From the NCBI RefSeq assembly GCF_047717795.1, contig NZ_CP159808.1, forward strand, positions 2,046,001 to 2,110,000: a stretch of 64,000 nt of DNA. The letters run 5' to 3'. Shown here in pieces: positions 52,134 to 61,500 of the stretch; the first letter of the stretch is position 1, and every line of letters starts with the position of its first letter. A program made the position numbers and the translations under genes. This DNA comes from Marisalimonas sp016777705. Lineage in GTDB: Bacteria; Pseudomonadota; Alphaproteobacteria; Puniceispirillales; Marisalimonadaceae. The notes under the pieces are model-generated. The model made no database searches, was not told the DNA's origin, and saw only the letters and a list, made by a program, of their open reading frames with translations.

Positions 52134-54527
52134 CTAATTATCCTCTATTAAGACTTCTCTTTTCCCAGCTCTTCCTGGTTTAGAAATGACATTGTTTTCT
52201 TCCATTTTTTCTATTATTGTTGCTGCTCTATTGTAACCAATTTTAAAATATCTCTGAATAAAAGATGTACTTGCTTTTCTTTCTCTAGCTATTAAAGCAA
52301 CGGCTTGATCATATAATTCATCATTTTGATTGTTATTTTTATTAGCAAGCCCATAAACACTCTCATTATAAGAACTTTCTGGCTCTTCAGTTATTGTCTC
52401 ATCATAATCAGGAATAGATTGATCAGACAAAAATTTAGTAACTTTTTCGACTTCACCGTCTTCCACGAATGGACCGTGAACTCTAGTTAACTTACCACCT
52501 CCAGCCATGTACAACATATCGCCACGCCCTAATAACTGTTCACCGCCTTGTTCACCTAATATAGTTCTACTATCAATCTTACTAGTTACTTGAAAGGATA
52601 TTCTTGTTGGAAAATTTGCTTTAATAGTGCCTGTAATTACATCCACTGAAGGTCTTTGTGTTGCCATTACAACATGAATGCCAGCTGCTCTTGCCATTTG
52701 AGCTAGTCTTTGGACAGCTGATTCTATTTCTTTTCCTGCTACCAACATCAAGTCTGCCACCTCATCTATTACAACTACAATAAATGGTATAGGTGTTAGA
52801 TCAATATGTTGATCTTCAAAAATTGCTTGTCCTGTATCTGGATCAAAACCTACTTGAATACTTTTAGTTAGGACTTCACCTTTTTTTCTAGCTTCAATTA
52901 ATCTGGTATTATAACTGTCAATATTCCTAACTCCTAACTTACTCATTGACATGTATCTAGTTTCCATTTCTCTTACAGCCCACTTCAGTGCAACTATTGC
53001 CTTATTTGGATCTGTTACAACAGGTGTCAACAAGTGTGGAATTCCATCATAGACCGATAACTCAAGCATTTTAGGGTCTATCATTATAAGACGACACGTC
53101 TCAGGGGTATGTTTATACAATAATGAGAGTATCATCGCATTAATCCCAACTGATTTACCTGATCCAGTTGTTCCTGCTACTAAAAGATGAGGCATTTTGG
53201 CTAAATCTACCACTACAGGATATCCTGCAATATTTTTACCTAAACAAACTGGGAGATTAAAACGTGAATTTTGAAACTCTTCATGTTCTAAGATGTTTCT
53301 CAATAAAACTGTTTCTCTAATTTTATTGGGTAATTCAATTCCTATAACATTTTGTCCTGACACCATGGCTACTCTTACAGCCTCAACAGTCATTGATCTG
53401 GCAATATCTTCAGCAAGAGACACAACTCTTTGGCTTCTTAATCCTGGTGCGGGTTGTAAATCGTACCTAGTTACTACAGGTCCGTATCTTACTGTATCTA
53501 TATTTCCATTTATTGAATAGTCAGATAATACTCCTTCAAGAACCTTAGCATTTGCATCTAAAGTCTCTTTACTTGGTGGCTTAATATCCTCAGTTATGTT
53601 TTTTAATAATGTTACTGGTGGCAGTACAAAACCATTCTCTGAACTAAGTTGTAAATTTTGTTGAACAGAGTTATTTCTGTTAGTGGTCTTTTTGGAGATA
53701 TCATTATCTTTTTGATTTTTAACTGAAATAGGTTTTTTTCTAAGTTTAGGTAATTTTCGCTCAATAAAATTATTCTCATGTGTAAACTTCAGATAAAGAG
53801 TTTTAATAAAATTAAATAAATTAAAGTTATTTAAATTTTGTGTTGTTGCATTTTCATAATTTTTTTGAGAAATAAAAAAAAGGTTATATAATATGCTTAA
53901 TACCCATATAATTGGTAGATAAAAGGGACGCAAAATAAATTTCAAAAATTTAGTCTCTTTCTCTCCCAATGACAACAACCAAAAAAACATTATTAAAGAA
54001 ATTATTAATGAACATACACCAAAAGTTACATTTGTATAAAATTGATCTGTTTTAAATTGAATACTGATTTCATTTGTTATTTTTAAAAACCCCCACTCGG
54101 CTAAACCATTTTGATTTATTATTGAATACTTAAGTTGTAAATTATTATTTAATACATCTTCTAGATAGATGCCACCTAATGTACTAAAAATAATCATTAA
54201 TAAAAAAGTAAATAATTTTAACTTTAAAAACTTAAAAACAGACCTGTTAAATAATTTTATAGCCCAAATAAACAATACTACAGAGCTTAGCAATCCTGGA
54301 AAAATTCCAAATTCTCTTATTACAAAGCCTGCAATCCACGCTCCATAGCTGCTATACAAATTTGTTGGGACTTTATTTGATGCAAACCCCCAACTTGGAT
54401 CATCTGGACTAAAAGAAACTAAAATTAAACAGAATGATATAGAGGTGAAAAGAAGAATCAAGGTAAAGACAGAATGAAAGACCTTATTTGACAACTTTTC
54501 TTTTATTTCTTCATTTAATTTATTCAC
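52134..54527 (-). CDS. ftsK: DNA translocase FtsK
   Basis: Septal DNA pump that clears chromosomes and activates XerCD. It has 797 residues: four hydrophobic helices in the first 210, a short linker, the RecA-like motor with Walker A AGTTGSGKS near 452 and Walker B-like FIVVVIDEVADLM near 574, and a C-terminal winged-helix gamma domain (RKASTSFIQRYFKIGYNRAA) that reads KOPS. It lies 11 bp after the aminotransferase. Confidence 0.96.
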   Translation of the reverse strand: MNKLNEEIKEKLSNKVFHSVFTLILLFTSISFCLILVSFSPDDPSWGFASNKVPTNLYSSYGAWIAGFVIREFGIFPGLLSSVVLFIWAIKLFNRSVFKFLKLKLFTFLLMIIFSTLGGIYLEDVLNNNLQLKYSIINQNGLAEWGFLKITNEISIQFKTDQFYTNVTFGVCSLIISLIMFFWLLSLGEKETKFLKFILRPFYLPIIWVLSILYNLFFISQKNYENATTQNLNNFNLFNFIKTLYLKFTHENNFIERKLPKLRKKPISVKNQKDNDISKKTTNRNNSVQQNLQLSSENGFVLPPVTLLKNITEDIKPPSKETLDANAKVLEGVLSDYSINGNIDTVRYGPVVTRYDLQPAPGLRSQRVVSLAEDIARSMTVEAVRVAMVSGQNVIGIELPNKIRETVLLRNILEHEEFQNSRFNLPVCLGKNIAGYPVVVDLAKMPHLLVAGTTGSGKSVGINAMILSLLYKHTPETCRLIMIDPKMLELSVYDGIPHLLTPVVTDPNKAIVALKWAVREMETRYMSMSKLGVRNIDSYNTRLIEARKKGEVLTKSIQVGFDPDTGQAIFEDQHIDLTPIPFIVVVIDEVADLMLVAGKEIESAVQRLAQMARAAGIHVVMATQRPSVDVITGTIKANFPTRISFQVTSKIDSRTILGEQGGEQLLGRGDMLYMAGGGKLTRVHGPFVEDGEVEKVTKFLSDQSIPDYDETITEEPESSYNESVYGLANKNNNQNDELYDQAVALIARERKASTSFIQRYFKIGYNRAATIIEKMEENNVISKPGRAGKREVLIEDN

Positions 54528-54538
54528 TGAAAACCCAA

Positions 54539-55747
54539 TTATTTTGTCAATTTTGATTTTAAAAATAAAGAAACTCTTTTCATGGCATCTTCAACGACTT
54601 CTTTATCATCAACTATAGCAATTCTTAAGTAACCTTTTCCAGGATTAAATCCGTCTACTTCTTTTGCCATATACCTTCCAGGCATAACTCTTAATGAAAA
54701 TTTGTTCCATAAGGTTTTAGTTGCTTTTTCATCATCATCTACTTTTAACCACAGAAAAAATCCTCCATCTGGAACTTTGAAATCCTTATAAAATGGTTTT
54801 AAATATTCTTCTACAATTTGAAAATTTTGATCATAATGTATGCAAGCTTTTGTATTATGATCTTCATCGGCATACAAGGATGCCGCGGCTTTTTGTATTG
54901 GTATAGGTACTGGTGATGCCCCATTAGAAACTAATAATTTATAACTATCTATTATTTTTTCGTCACCAACTATAAAACCTGCTCTCATACCACTTGCATT
55001 GCTTCTTTTTGACAAGGAATTAAAAACAATTAAATTATCCAGATTGTCACCTAAGCTTAAAGCAGCATCTAATCCACCGACTGGTTTGGGTTTATTTAGT
55101 CTGTAAATATCACTATAACATTCATCAATAGCAAGAATAAAATTGTATTTTCTAGCTAATAAAATTGCATTTTTTAAATAGTTTAAACTTGCTATCCCAC
55201 CATGCGGATTTGACGGAGAGCAAAGATACATTATGACGCAGGTATCTAATATTTTTTCAGGAATATCTAATATATTTGGAAGATATTGATTTTCTGGCAA
55301 AGCGTTTAACCAATAAATTTTAGATCCACTCGAAATACTTCCGGCACGCCATGCATGGTAGAAAGGATTAGTTACTATTGCTGTTGTTTCTCCAGCTTTT
55401 GTGTTCTTAGCTAGTAATCCAACTAAGTGTAGAGGTTCACGTGTACCAGGAACAGGTACAATATTTTTATTTATATTAATAATTTTTTCTGCTCCTGGAT
55501 TTCTTCTTTCTATATATTTAAATATACTATTACTTAATTCAGGAATTGCTGCACTAGGGGGATATTTCCCCCACTCATTAAAATTGACAGATAATTCATG
55601 TCTGACAAAATCAGGCATTTTTAGAGTTGGTTCACCCAATGACATTTTTAATATAGGATAGTTAGGGTTTGGGTCTAAATCTTCTAAAAGAAAATTTAGT
55701 TTACCAAACATCCAATCTTTTAATACATTATAATCTGAATTAACCAT
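54539..55747 (-). CDS. dapC: PLP aminotransferase, probable succinyldiaminopimelate transaminase
   Basis: Class I aminotransferase of 402 residues. The PLP lysine is Lys247 in NSLSKRSNASGMRAGF, a DapC-like motif (SKRS instead of SKTY). The N-terminus with MSLGEPTLKMPDFV and YPPSAAIPELSNSI also follows DapC-type enzymes of the succinylase branch of lysine synthesis. Its neighbours ftsK and lolA are usual in alphaproteobacteria. Another amino-acid transaminase activity is possible. Confidence 0.8.
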   Translation of the reverse strand: MVNSDYNVLKDWMFGKLNFLLEDLDPNPNYPILKMSLGEPTLKMPDFVRHELSVNFNEWGKYPPSAAIPELSNSIFKYIERRNPGAEKIININKNIVPVPGTREPLHLVGLLAKNTKAGETTAIVTNPFYHAWRAGSISSGSKIYWLNALPENQYLPNILDIPEKILDTCVIMYLCSPSNPHGGIASLNYLKNAILLARKYNFILAIDECYSDIYRLNKPKPVGGLDAALSLGDNLDNLIVFNSLSKRSNASGMRAGFIVGDEKIIDSYKLLVSNGASPVPIPIQKAAASLYADEDHNTKACIHYDQNFQIVEEYLKPFYKDFKVPDGGFFLWLKVDDDEKATKTLWNKFSLRVMPGRYMAKEVDGFNPGKGYLRIAIVDDKEVVEDAMKRVSLFLKSKLTK

Positions 55748-55841
55748 TTGACCTCTTAAAAAATTAATAATTTATTTAAATTATATATTATAGTTATAAA
55801 TAGTTAAAACTAATACATCACAATTAATAAAGTTCGATAAT

Positions 55842-57056
55842 ATGAAATCATTAACAAATAAACAACCTTTACCCCAAGAACATTTTTATAAAATATGTGT
55901 TGTAGGAGGTGGTATGACAGGAGCTATCATGGCTCTGCTATTAAAAAAATCAAAATTATTTAATACGAACGATATCGCATGGATTATGCCAAATATTAAA
56001 ATACCAAATGATCTTAGAACAACTTTTTACAATGAAGAGAGTATTGAACTATTAAGTAAATTAAATATTTGGCGTGATCTAAAAAAAAGTGATTACACAA
56101 ATGTAAAAAAAATCCAAGTTTTTGGCAAAAAAAACACAACTCCATTGATTTGGAATAACTCCAACAAAGAACAAAACTTTGGAGCAGTAGTAAAAAATAA
56201 AGTTATGTTAGATTCTATTTTTTCAAAATTAGATGATATACAAAAATTTGAAAATTTTGTTACTAACACTACATGCGATAATTTCGAAAGAACTTTGTAT
56301 TTTAATGACAAACATTATATCAAAACAAATCTAGTTTTATGTGCAGATGGAAAGAATTCTCAATTAAGAAAATTACTATTAATCAAAACTATTCTAAAAA
56401 AAACTGGTCACATAGCTATATCAGGCTTCTTAGAACAATCAAAAGACCACAAGTTAACAGCAACTCAAGCTTTTACTGAATTAGGGCCAATAGGATTACT
56501 TCCATTTGAAAACAAGAATAAAATAAATTTTGTTTTGAGCGTAGAGGAAACTAAATATAACAATATCCTATCAAAAAATAATCCTGAACAATATATATGT
56601 GAAAAATTAGAAAATTTTTTCTCTAATTTTAATCTAAATTTCAAACCCATAAAAAAAATTAATAATTTAAACAATAATCTCTCTTCTTGGCCTTTGGATT
56701 TAAACTTTATTATTAATCCAACAGCTAATAGAGCTATGTTGATTGGTGACGCTGCTCATTCTATACATCCTCTTGCCGGTCAAGGTTTAAATCTAGCTAT
56801 GAGAGACTGTGTTTCTGTTCTGAATTCAATAGAAGAGAGCTCAAAGTTTGGGAATGATCTAGGTGATATCTCTATTTTGAATTCTTACAAGAAAGATAGA
56901 TTATCCAAAACTATTGCAATGACAGCCATTACTGATTTCTTGTTCTATGGGTTTGCTTCAAATTCAAATATTGCTCAAACAATATTATCTAAAGGTATGG
57001 AGACTTTGAACAAAAGTAAATTAAAGAATATTTTCAGCAAACTTGCTGCCAAATAA
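55842..57056 (+). CDS. UbiH/UbiF-family FAD-dependent hydroxylase
   Basis: A flavin monooxygenase of 404 residues, probably of ubiquinone ring hydroxylation. The FAD fold is VVGGGMTGAIMALLL near 20-34, an RTTFYN motif lies near 64, and the second FAD motif is GDAAHSIHPLAGQGLNLAMRD near 302, which is typical of UbiH/UbiF/Coq6 (here quoted in parts). Which ring position it acts on cannot be told. It is divergent from dapC and ends directly at the end of the convergent DUF971 gene. Confidence 0.87.
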   Translation: MKSLTNKQPLPQEHFYKICVVGGGMTGAIMALLLKKSKLFNTNDIAWIMPNIKIPNDLRTTFYNEESIELLSKLNIWRDLKKSDYTNVKKIQVFGKKNTTPLIWNNSNKEQNFGAVVKNKVMLDSIFSKLDDIQKFENFVTNTTCDNFERTLYFNDKHYIKTNLVLCADGKNSQLRKLLLIKTILKKTGHIAISGFLEQSKDHKLTATQAFTELGPIGLLPFENKNKINFVLSVEETKYNNILSKNNPEQYICEKLENFFSNFNLNFKPIKKINNLNNNLSSWPLDLNFIINPTANRAMLIGDAAHSIHPLAGQGLNLAMRDCVSVLNSIEESSKFGNDLGDISILNSYKKDRLSKTIAMTAITDFLFYGFASNSNIAQTILSKGMETLNKSKLKNIFSKLAAK

Positions 57057-57383
57057 TCAAAGCGAGTTATAATAATTATTCAAATATTTTTTTTGGTTTT
57101 TTCCAAAATCGTATAATAAATCCCAACTAAAAATACCTGAACTATGGTCATCAGAAAATATTATCCTAATTGCGTAATTTCCAACTTCTTCTATTCTACT
57201 GATAAGAATATCATTCTTATTTTTAACTATAATTTTTGGACCGCCATGACCTTGAATATCAGCAGATGGCCCCTCAACTCTTAGCAACTCTGCTGAAATG
57301 GAAAATTCAGAATTATCATCAAATAGGATTAATAACTCCTTACCGTCTTGCATTTTTTTTATTGATAAAGGCCAAGCATTCAT
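57057..57383 (-). CDS. DUF971 (GBBH-like N-terminal domain) protein
   Basis: A 108-residue single-domain protein. The fold is the N-terminal module of gamma-butyrobetaine hydroxylase, recognised by ELLRVEGPSADIQGHGG near 31-47 and GIFSWDLLYDFG near 83-94. It is a small conserved cytoplasmic protein of unknown function, linked by some to Fe-S cluster biology through fusions with Mrp/ApbC. It abuts the convergent hydroxylase gene with no gap. Confidence 0.85.
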   Translation of the reverse strand: MNAWPLSIKKMQDGKELLILFDDNSEFSISAELLRVEGPSADIQGHGGPKIIVKNKNDILISRIEEVGNYAIRIIFSDDHSSGIFSWDLLYDFGKNQKKYLNNYYNSL

Positions 57384-57468
57384 TATATATAATCTTTTTT
57401 ATAATTTTAACTTTTCTATCAATAGTATGTTGAATCCAATAAAGAAAGTAAAATCATTATAAACCCTT

Positions 57469-58101
57469 TTAATGTTTAATAACTTCAGAAATATTAGCTT
57501 CACTAGTATAACTTTCAATTATTGATAATAATAATGCGTTTCTTTTTGTTATAGATAATGTTTCTAAAAGTAATTGTTTTTCTTCTGAATCAAGTGGACA
57601 GATCATAGCGATCTGATCAGCCAGATTATAATCTTTGCATGCATCAATTATTTCAGTGTTTACTCTAATATCTTTTACGTGAAAATATTTTTTTAAAGCT
57701 GTTTTTAGATTACCAAAACCTTCTTTAACTTTCTCTTTTTGAAGATCCTTAACAAAATTACTAGAATCTATTTCAGCAACCTTAAAATTTTCATCATTAG
57801 TTTTTTCTTTAATCAAATTAAACCTACTTAATCCTTTAAGAGTGATCAGATATCTATTATCTTCGACTTCTTCAAACTTAATAATCTTTCCAGCACAACC
57901 CACCTTATGAAAACTTGCATCCAATTTATCTTTAACCACCATTGGTTGTATCATTCCAATCAGTCTAGATTCTGTTGCAAGAGCTTTATCTATCATTTTC
58001 AAATAGCGTGGTTCAAAGATATTTAAGGGAAGATAAGTATTGGGAAACATTACTACTCCCTGGAGTGGAAAAATTGGAATTTGTTTTAGTGGTTTATACA
58101 A
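57469..58101 (-). CDS. LON substrate-binding-domain protein
   Basis: A 210-residue protein comprising only the N-terminal domain of Lon protease (IPIFPLQGVVMFPNTYLPLN, and later FEPRYLKMI), without ATPase or protease parts. Stand-alone LON domains are common in alphaproteobacteria beside the thioredoxin-TPR gene, as here with 34 bp between. A role in protein quality control is presumed from the domain alone. Confidence 0.88.
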   Translation of the reverse strand: MYKPLKQIPIFPLQGVVMFPNTYLPLNIFEPRYLKMIDKALATESRLIGMIQPMVVKDKLDASFHKVGCAGKIIKFEEVEDNRYLITLKGLSRFNLIKEKTNDENFKVAEIDSSNFVKDLQKEKVKEGFGNLKTALKKYFHVKDIRVNTEIIDACKDYNLADQIAMICPLDSEEKQLLLETLSITKRNALLLSIIESYTSEANISEVIKH

Positions 58102-58135
58102 TATTTTTATATCCTGTAGTTAAAATCTAAAAAAT

Positions 58136-59026
58136 TTATGAAAACAAAAGAGAAGCAAGTTTTCTTCTGGCATTTATAGTCTCAATTGCATCAAAACCAG
58201 CTGACGAGAAAAATTCTATTAATTGTTTTCTTGCAGCTTGATCATTCCATTCTTTATCTTTCTCTATTGATTTTAAAAGCAAATCAAAAGATGTAGCTAT
58301 ATCTCCTTTTCCGTAAAGAGCCACAGCCATTTCTTGCAAGTTTTCTAAATTGTTAGGATCGTTTTGAAGTTGCTTTTCTAAATCTTGAATGTTTTCTTGA
58401 GCTTTAAATGCTTTTTCTGACGGTTCAAGTGACTTCAAAGCTTCCACTACTGGTTTTGATTCCTTTATCTCTGCGGATAAAGCGTCAACAATTTCTCTTA
58501 CATCCGAAAATTGATTAAGTCCTATCATGGATTTAATTAAAGAAGCAAAGCCAATATGATTTTCGGGATCTAAAGTTAATATTTTTTGAGAAATTTCATT
58601 TGCATCGTTCCAATTCCTTTCTTCGATTGATAGTTTGGCCATAGATATCAAATTTTCAACTTCTTCTCCTGGGCCTGAAAGATTTGCTGATTTTTTAACA
58701 AAGTCCAATATCTCACTATTAGTCTTTGATCCTTGAAAACCATCTACAACCTTACCTTCAAAAAAAGTATAGACCGTAGGAATAGATTGTATTCTTAATT
58801 GAGCAGCAATTTCTTGATTTTGATCTATATCAATTTTAGCTAATGTTATCTTATCTTTTTGCTCTTTAACCGCATCCTCTAATAAAGGTCCAAGTTGCTT
58901 ACACGGCTCGCACCACGGAGCCCAGAAATCTACAATTATTGGTTTTTCTTTGGAAGATTCAATTACATCACTCATAAAATTGTCTGTTGTAACATCTTTA
59001 ATATTACTGCTTACATTAATTTCCAT
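58136..59026 (-). CDS. thioredoxin-domain/TPR co-chaperone (CnoX/YbbN-like)
   Basis: A 296-residue protein with a thioredoxin domain at about 14-115 and a TPR-like helical region at 125-296. The active site is WCEPC (Cys39, Cys42) rather than WCGPC. E. coli CnoX/YbbN has the same architecture and acts as a holdase that hands substrates to GroEL; alphaproteobacterial members keep CxxC and so may also reduce disulfides. Its neighbour is the LON-domain protein. Confidence 0.9.
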   Translation of the reverse strand: MEINVSSNIKDVTTDNFMSDVIESSKEKPIIVDFWAPWCEPCKQLGPLLEDAVKEQKDKITLAKIDIDQNQEIAAQLRIQSIPTVYTFFEGKVVDGFQGSKTNSEILDFVKKSANLSGPGEEVENLISMAKLSIEERNWNDANEISQKILTLDPENHIGFASLIKSMIGLNQFSDVREIVDALSAEIKESKPVVEALKSLEPSEKAFKAQENIQDLEKQLQNDPNNLENLQEMAVALYGKGDIATSFDLLLKSIEKDKEWNDQAARKQLIEFFSSAGFDAIETINARRKLASLLFS

Positions 59027-59170
59027 AACTTAATAGGGCTCCTGTGTTTATAGTTTATATATGATGACACTGAAATATTTTTCAACAATTTATTACAAAA
59101 TACTACAATTGACCAATCATAAAAGTAAGTATATTCAATTAGAGTATACCAATATTAAATAGTTAAAAAT

Positions 59171-60136
59171 ATGGATTTAGACAAAAGTGATAACATCAAA
59201 ATAGCCTTAATTGGTTGTGGTAATTGGGGCAAAAATATTGCACGAAATCTCTCTGAAATGAATGCTCTATCATGCATTTATGATCCACATTCTAATATAT
59301 CTAAAAAAATATCAAATGATTTAGAATTACCCAACTACTCTTTAAAAGAAATTTTTTCTAATAAAGATATTGATGGCATAGTTATAGCTTCTTCAGCAGA
59401 CACCCATATAAATATAGCGAAACAAGCGCTTTTAAATAACAAAGACGTTTTAATAGAAAAACCATTTTGTTTATCTTTATCCGATGCCAAAAATATTTCA
59501 GATTTAGCTGAAGAAAAAAATAAAGTTTTAATGGCTGGCCATCTTCTAAACTATCACAATGCTTTTATAAAAATGAAAAACCTTATTGATCAAGATAAAA
59601 TAGGTTCTATTAAAAACATAAGAGCTCATCGCCTGGCTTTAGGGTTAGTTAGGCAAAATGAATCTGTTGTATATGACTTGGCTGCTCACGATATCTCTAT
59701 GATATTGTCTATAACAAAAATTTTACCAACTAATTTACAAGTTCAATCCATTCATCATAATTCAAATCTTGGTCCTGACGCTATAAGTGTAAAGTTATCA
59801 TTTAATGAGAAGGTAACTGCATTAATTAATTGTGATTGGATGTGCCCTTATAAAGAACATAGATTTTCTGTAATTGGTACCAAAGGGTCATTAATATTTG
59901 ACGATACAAGAGACTGGTCTAATAAATTAACTTTCAACCCGTCTATTATCAATGAAGATAATACTATAAATTTTTACCCTCTTGAAAAGATTAAAGTTAA
60001 TGAAAACGAACCATTAAAAAATGAATTACGGGAATTTATTAACTCTATACAAACCAGGCAAAACCCTTTAACAGATCATAAAGAAGCCTTAAAAGTTCAA
60101 ACTGTTATGGAAATGATTGATAAAAAACTAGGATAA
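59171..60136 (+). CDS. Gfo/Idh/MocA family oxidoreductase
   Basis: NAD(P)-dependent sugar dehydrogenase-like protein of 321 residues. The nucleotide fold is ALIGCGNWGKNIAR near 13-26, followed by DVLIEKPFCLS (the catalytic Lys in EKP, near 96). The C-terminal domain is the alpha/beta lid. Paired with a DegT-type aminotransferase 2 bp downstream, it probably oxidises a nucleotide sugar (often UDP-GlcNAc-uronate at C3) so that the partner can aminate it. The upstream gap has TTGACC and a TATATT-like box 15 bp apart, a weak promoter candidate. Confidence 0.88.
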   Translation: MDLDKSDNIKIALIGCGNWGKNIARNLSEMNALSCIYDPHSNISKKISNDLELPNYSLKEIFSNKDIDGIVIASSADTHINIAKQALLNNKDVLIEKPFCLSLSDAKNISDLAEEKNKVLMAGHLLNYHNAFIKMKNLIDQDKIGSIKNIRAHRLALGLVRQNESVVYDLAAHDISMILSITKILPTNLQVQSIHHNSNLGPDAISVKLSFNEKVTALINCDWMCPYKEHRFSVIGTKGSLIFDDTRDWSNKLTFNPSIINEDNTINFYPLEKIKVNENEPLKNELREFINSIQTRQNPLTDHKEALKVQTVMEMIDKKLG

Positions 60137-60138
60137 TA

Positions 60139-61275
60139 ATGATACCGTTTATTGACTTAAAATCTCAACAAGACCAAATTCGTTCTAAGATTGATAAACG
60201 AATTCAAACTGTATTAGATCATGGTCAATACATACTAGGTCCGGAGGTAAAAGAATTAGAAAAAAAACTTGGATTGTTTTCTAACTCAAAATATGTTTTA
60301 TGCTGTTCTAGTGGAACAGACGCTCTTCTGCTAGCCCTTCTTGGGTTAGGGCTTAAACCTGGAGAAGGGGTTATTGTTCCTGCATTTACATTTGCTTCAT
60401 CAGCAGAGGTTATGCCATTACTTGGCGCTATACCTATTTTTATTGATGTTGATAGTCATACATTTAATCTGGATCCCACTAAATTGGATGATGCATTAAA
60501 AACGGCAAATAAACTTGGTATAAATGTCAAAGGAATAATGCCTGTAGGGCTATTTGGGCAGCCAGCTGATATGGATCCAATAAATAACTTTGCAAAAAAT
60601 CATGATTTATGGGTTCTTGACGATGCCGCTCAATCTTTTGGTTCGACATATAATAACAAACCTGTTGGAAGCCTTTGTGAAGTTAGTGCCACGTCTTTTT
60701 TTCCTGCTAAGCCGCTTGGCTGTTATGGTGATGGAGGAGCTCTATTTACCAACAATGAAAAAATCTATGAAATTGCAAATTCTTCTCATGTGCATGGTAT
60801 GGGTAAAGTAAGATACGAATACGACAGAATTGGTATGAATGCTCGAATATCTACTATTCAAGCTGCTATTTTGTTAGAAAAGTTAAACATTTTTCCATTG
60901 GAATTGAAAAAAAGACAAAACGTGGCAGATAATTATAACAAACACCTAAACCAACTAAATCTAGGCATTAAAACGCCTGTCTTAATTAAGGAATCTACTA
61001 GTAGTTGGGCTCAATATACTATTATCCTTCCTGATGATATTAATAGAGATACATTGCAAGAAAACTTAAAATCCAAAAATATTCCAACAGCTGTATATTA
61101 CCCTATCCCATTAAATAAACATAAACCATATGAAAAGTATCCAATTTCTCATGAAGGTTTATCCAATACGGTTTACTTGTCTAAAAATGTTTTGTCTTTG
61201 CCTATGCATCCTTATTTAAGTGAAAGTGACATAATTCTAATTGTAAAAAGCATTGCTGAAGCTATAAAAAATTAA
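60139..61275 (+). CDS. DegT/DnrJ/EryC1/StrS sugar aminotransferase
   Basis: PLP-dependent aminotransferase of 378 residues acting on keto-sugars. The family's aspartate is in VLDDAAQSFGSTY near 163, and the PLP lysine is in TSFFPAKPLGCYGDGG near 192 (WbpE/DesV-like SFFPAK pattern). It starts two bases after the oxidoreductase stop, so the two are coupled. Together they resemble the WlbA/WlbC or WbpB/WbpE pair that makes an amino sugar for surface polysaccharide; the sugar itself is not known. Confidence 0.9.
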   Translation: MIPFIDLKSQQDQIRSKIDKRIQTVLDHGQYILGPEVKELEKKLGLFSNSKYVLCCSSGTDALLLALLGLGLKPGEGVIVPAFTFASSAEVMPLLGAIPIFIDVDSHTFNLDPTKLDDALKTANKLGINVKGIMPVGLFGQPADMDPINNFAKNHDLWVLDDAAQSFGSTYNNKPVGSLCEVSATSFFPAKPLGCYGDGGALFTNNEKIYEIANSSHVHGMGKVRYEYDRIGMNARISTIQAAILLEKLNIFPLELKKRQNVADNYNKHLNQLNLGIKTPVLIKESTSSWAQYTIILPDDINRDTLQENLKSKNIPTAVYYPIPLNKHKPYEKYPISHEGLSNTVYLSKNVLSLPMHPYLSESDIILIVKSIAEAIKN

Positions 61276-61292
61276 TATTTTTTTATTTTTTC

Positions 61293-61320
61293 TTGCTAGT
61301 ATTAATTACAATGATATATT
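61293..61320 (+). promoter_or_regulatory. candidate promoter of tRNA-Gly
   Basis: TTGCTA at 61293-61298, a 16-bp spacer and TATATT at 61315-61320, ending 17 bp before the mature 5' end of the tRNA. Position and boxes fit a sigma-70 promoter. Confidence 0.45.
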
Positions 61321-61337
61321 CCAAAAATGATTAATAT

Positions 61338-61412
61338 GCGGGCGTAGCTCAGTGGTAGAGCATCTCGTTGCCAACGAGAATGTCGAGAGTTCGAATCTCT
61401 TCGCCCGCTCCA
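61338..61412 (+). tRNA. tRNA-Gly (anticodon GCC)
   Basis: A 75-nt cloverleaf with encoded CCA. The acceptor stem pairs GCGGGCG with CGCCCGC; the D arm is in GCTCAGTGGTAGAGC; the anticodon stem TCTCG/CGAGA closes the loop TTGCCAA with anticodon GCC; the T loop is TTCGAAT. The discriminator base is T. The 3' half probably overlaps the attachment site of the integrated element that follows. Confidence 0.97.
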
Positions 61413-61478
61413 ATTTTGGTACATAACTCCAAGCTTTCCCCTAGATTTTCAACCTCTTAAAAGTATTAACTTTTGATG

Positions 61479-61500
61479 GGTAGACAAAATGGTAGACAAA
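61479..61500 (+). repeat. direct repeat at the integrase start
   Basis: GGTAGACAAA occurs at 61479-61488 and again at 61491-61500, a 12-bp period that spans the integrase start codon. It may be an arm-type binding site or autoregulatory operator of the integrase, or chance. Confidence 0.5.
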
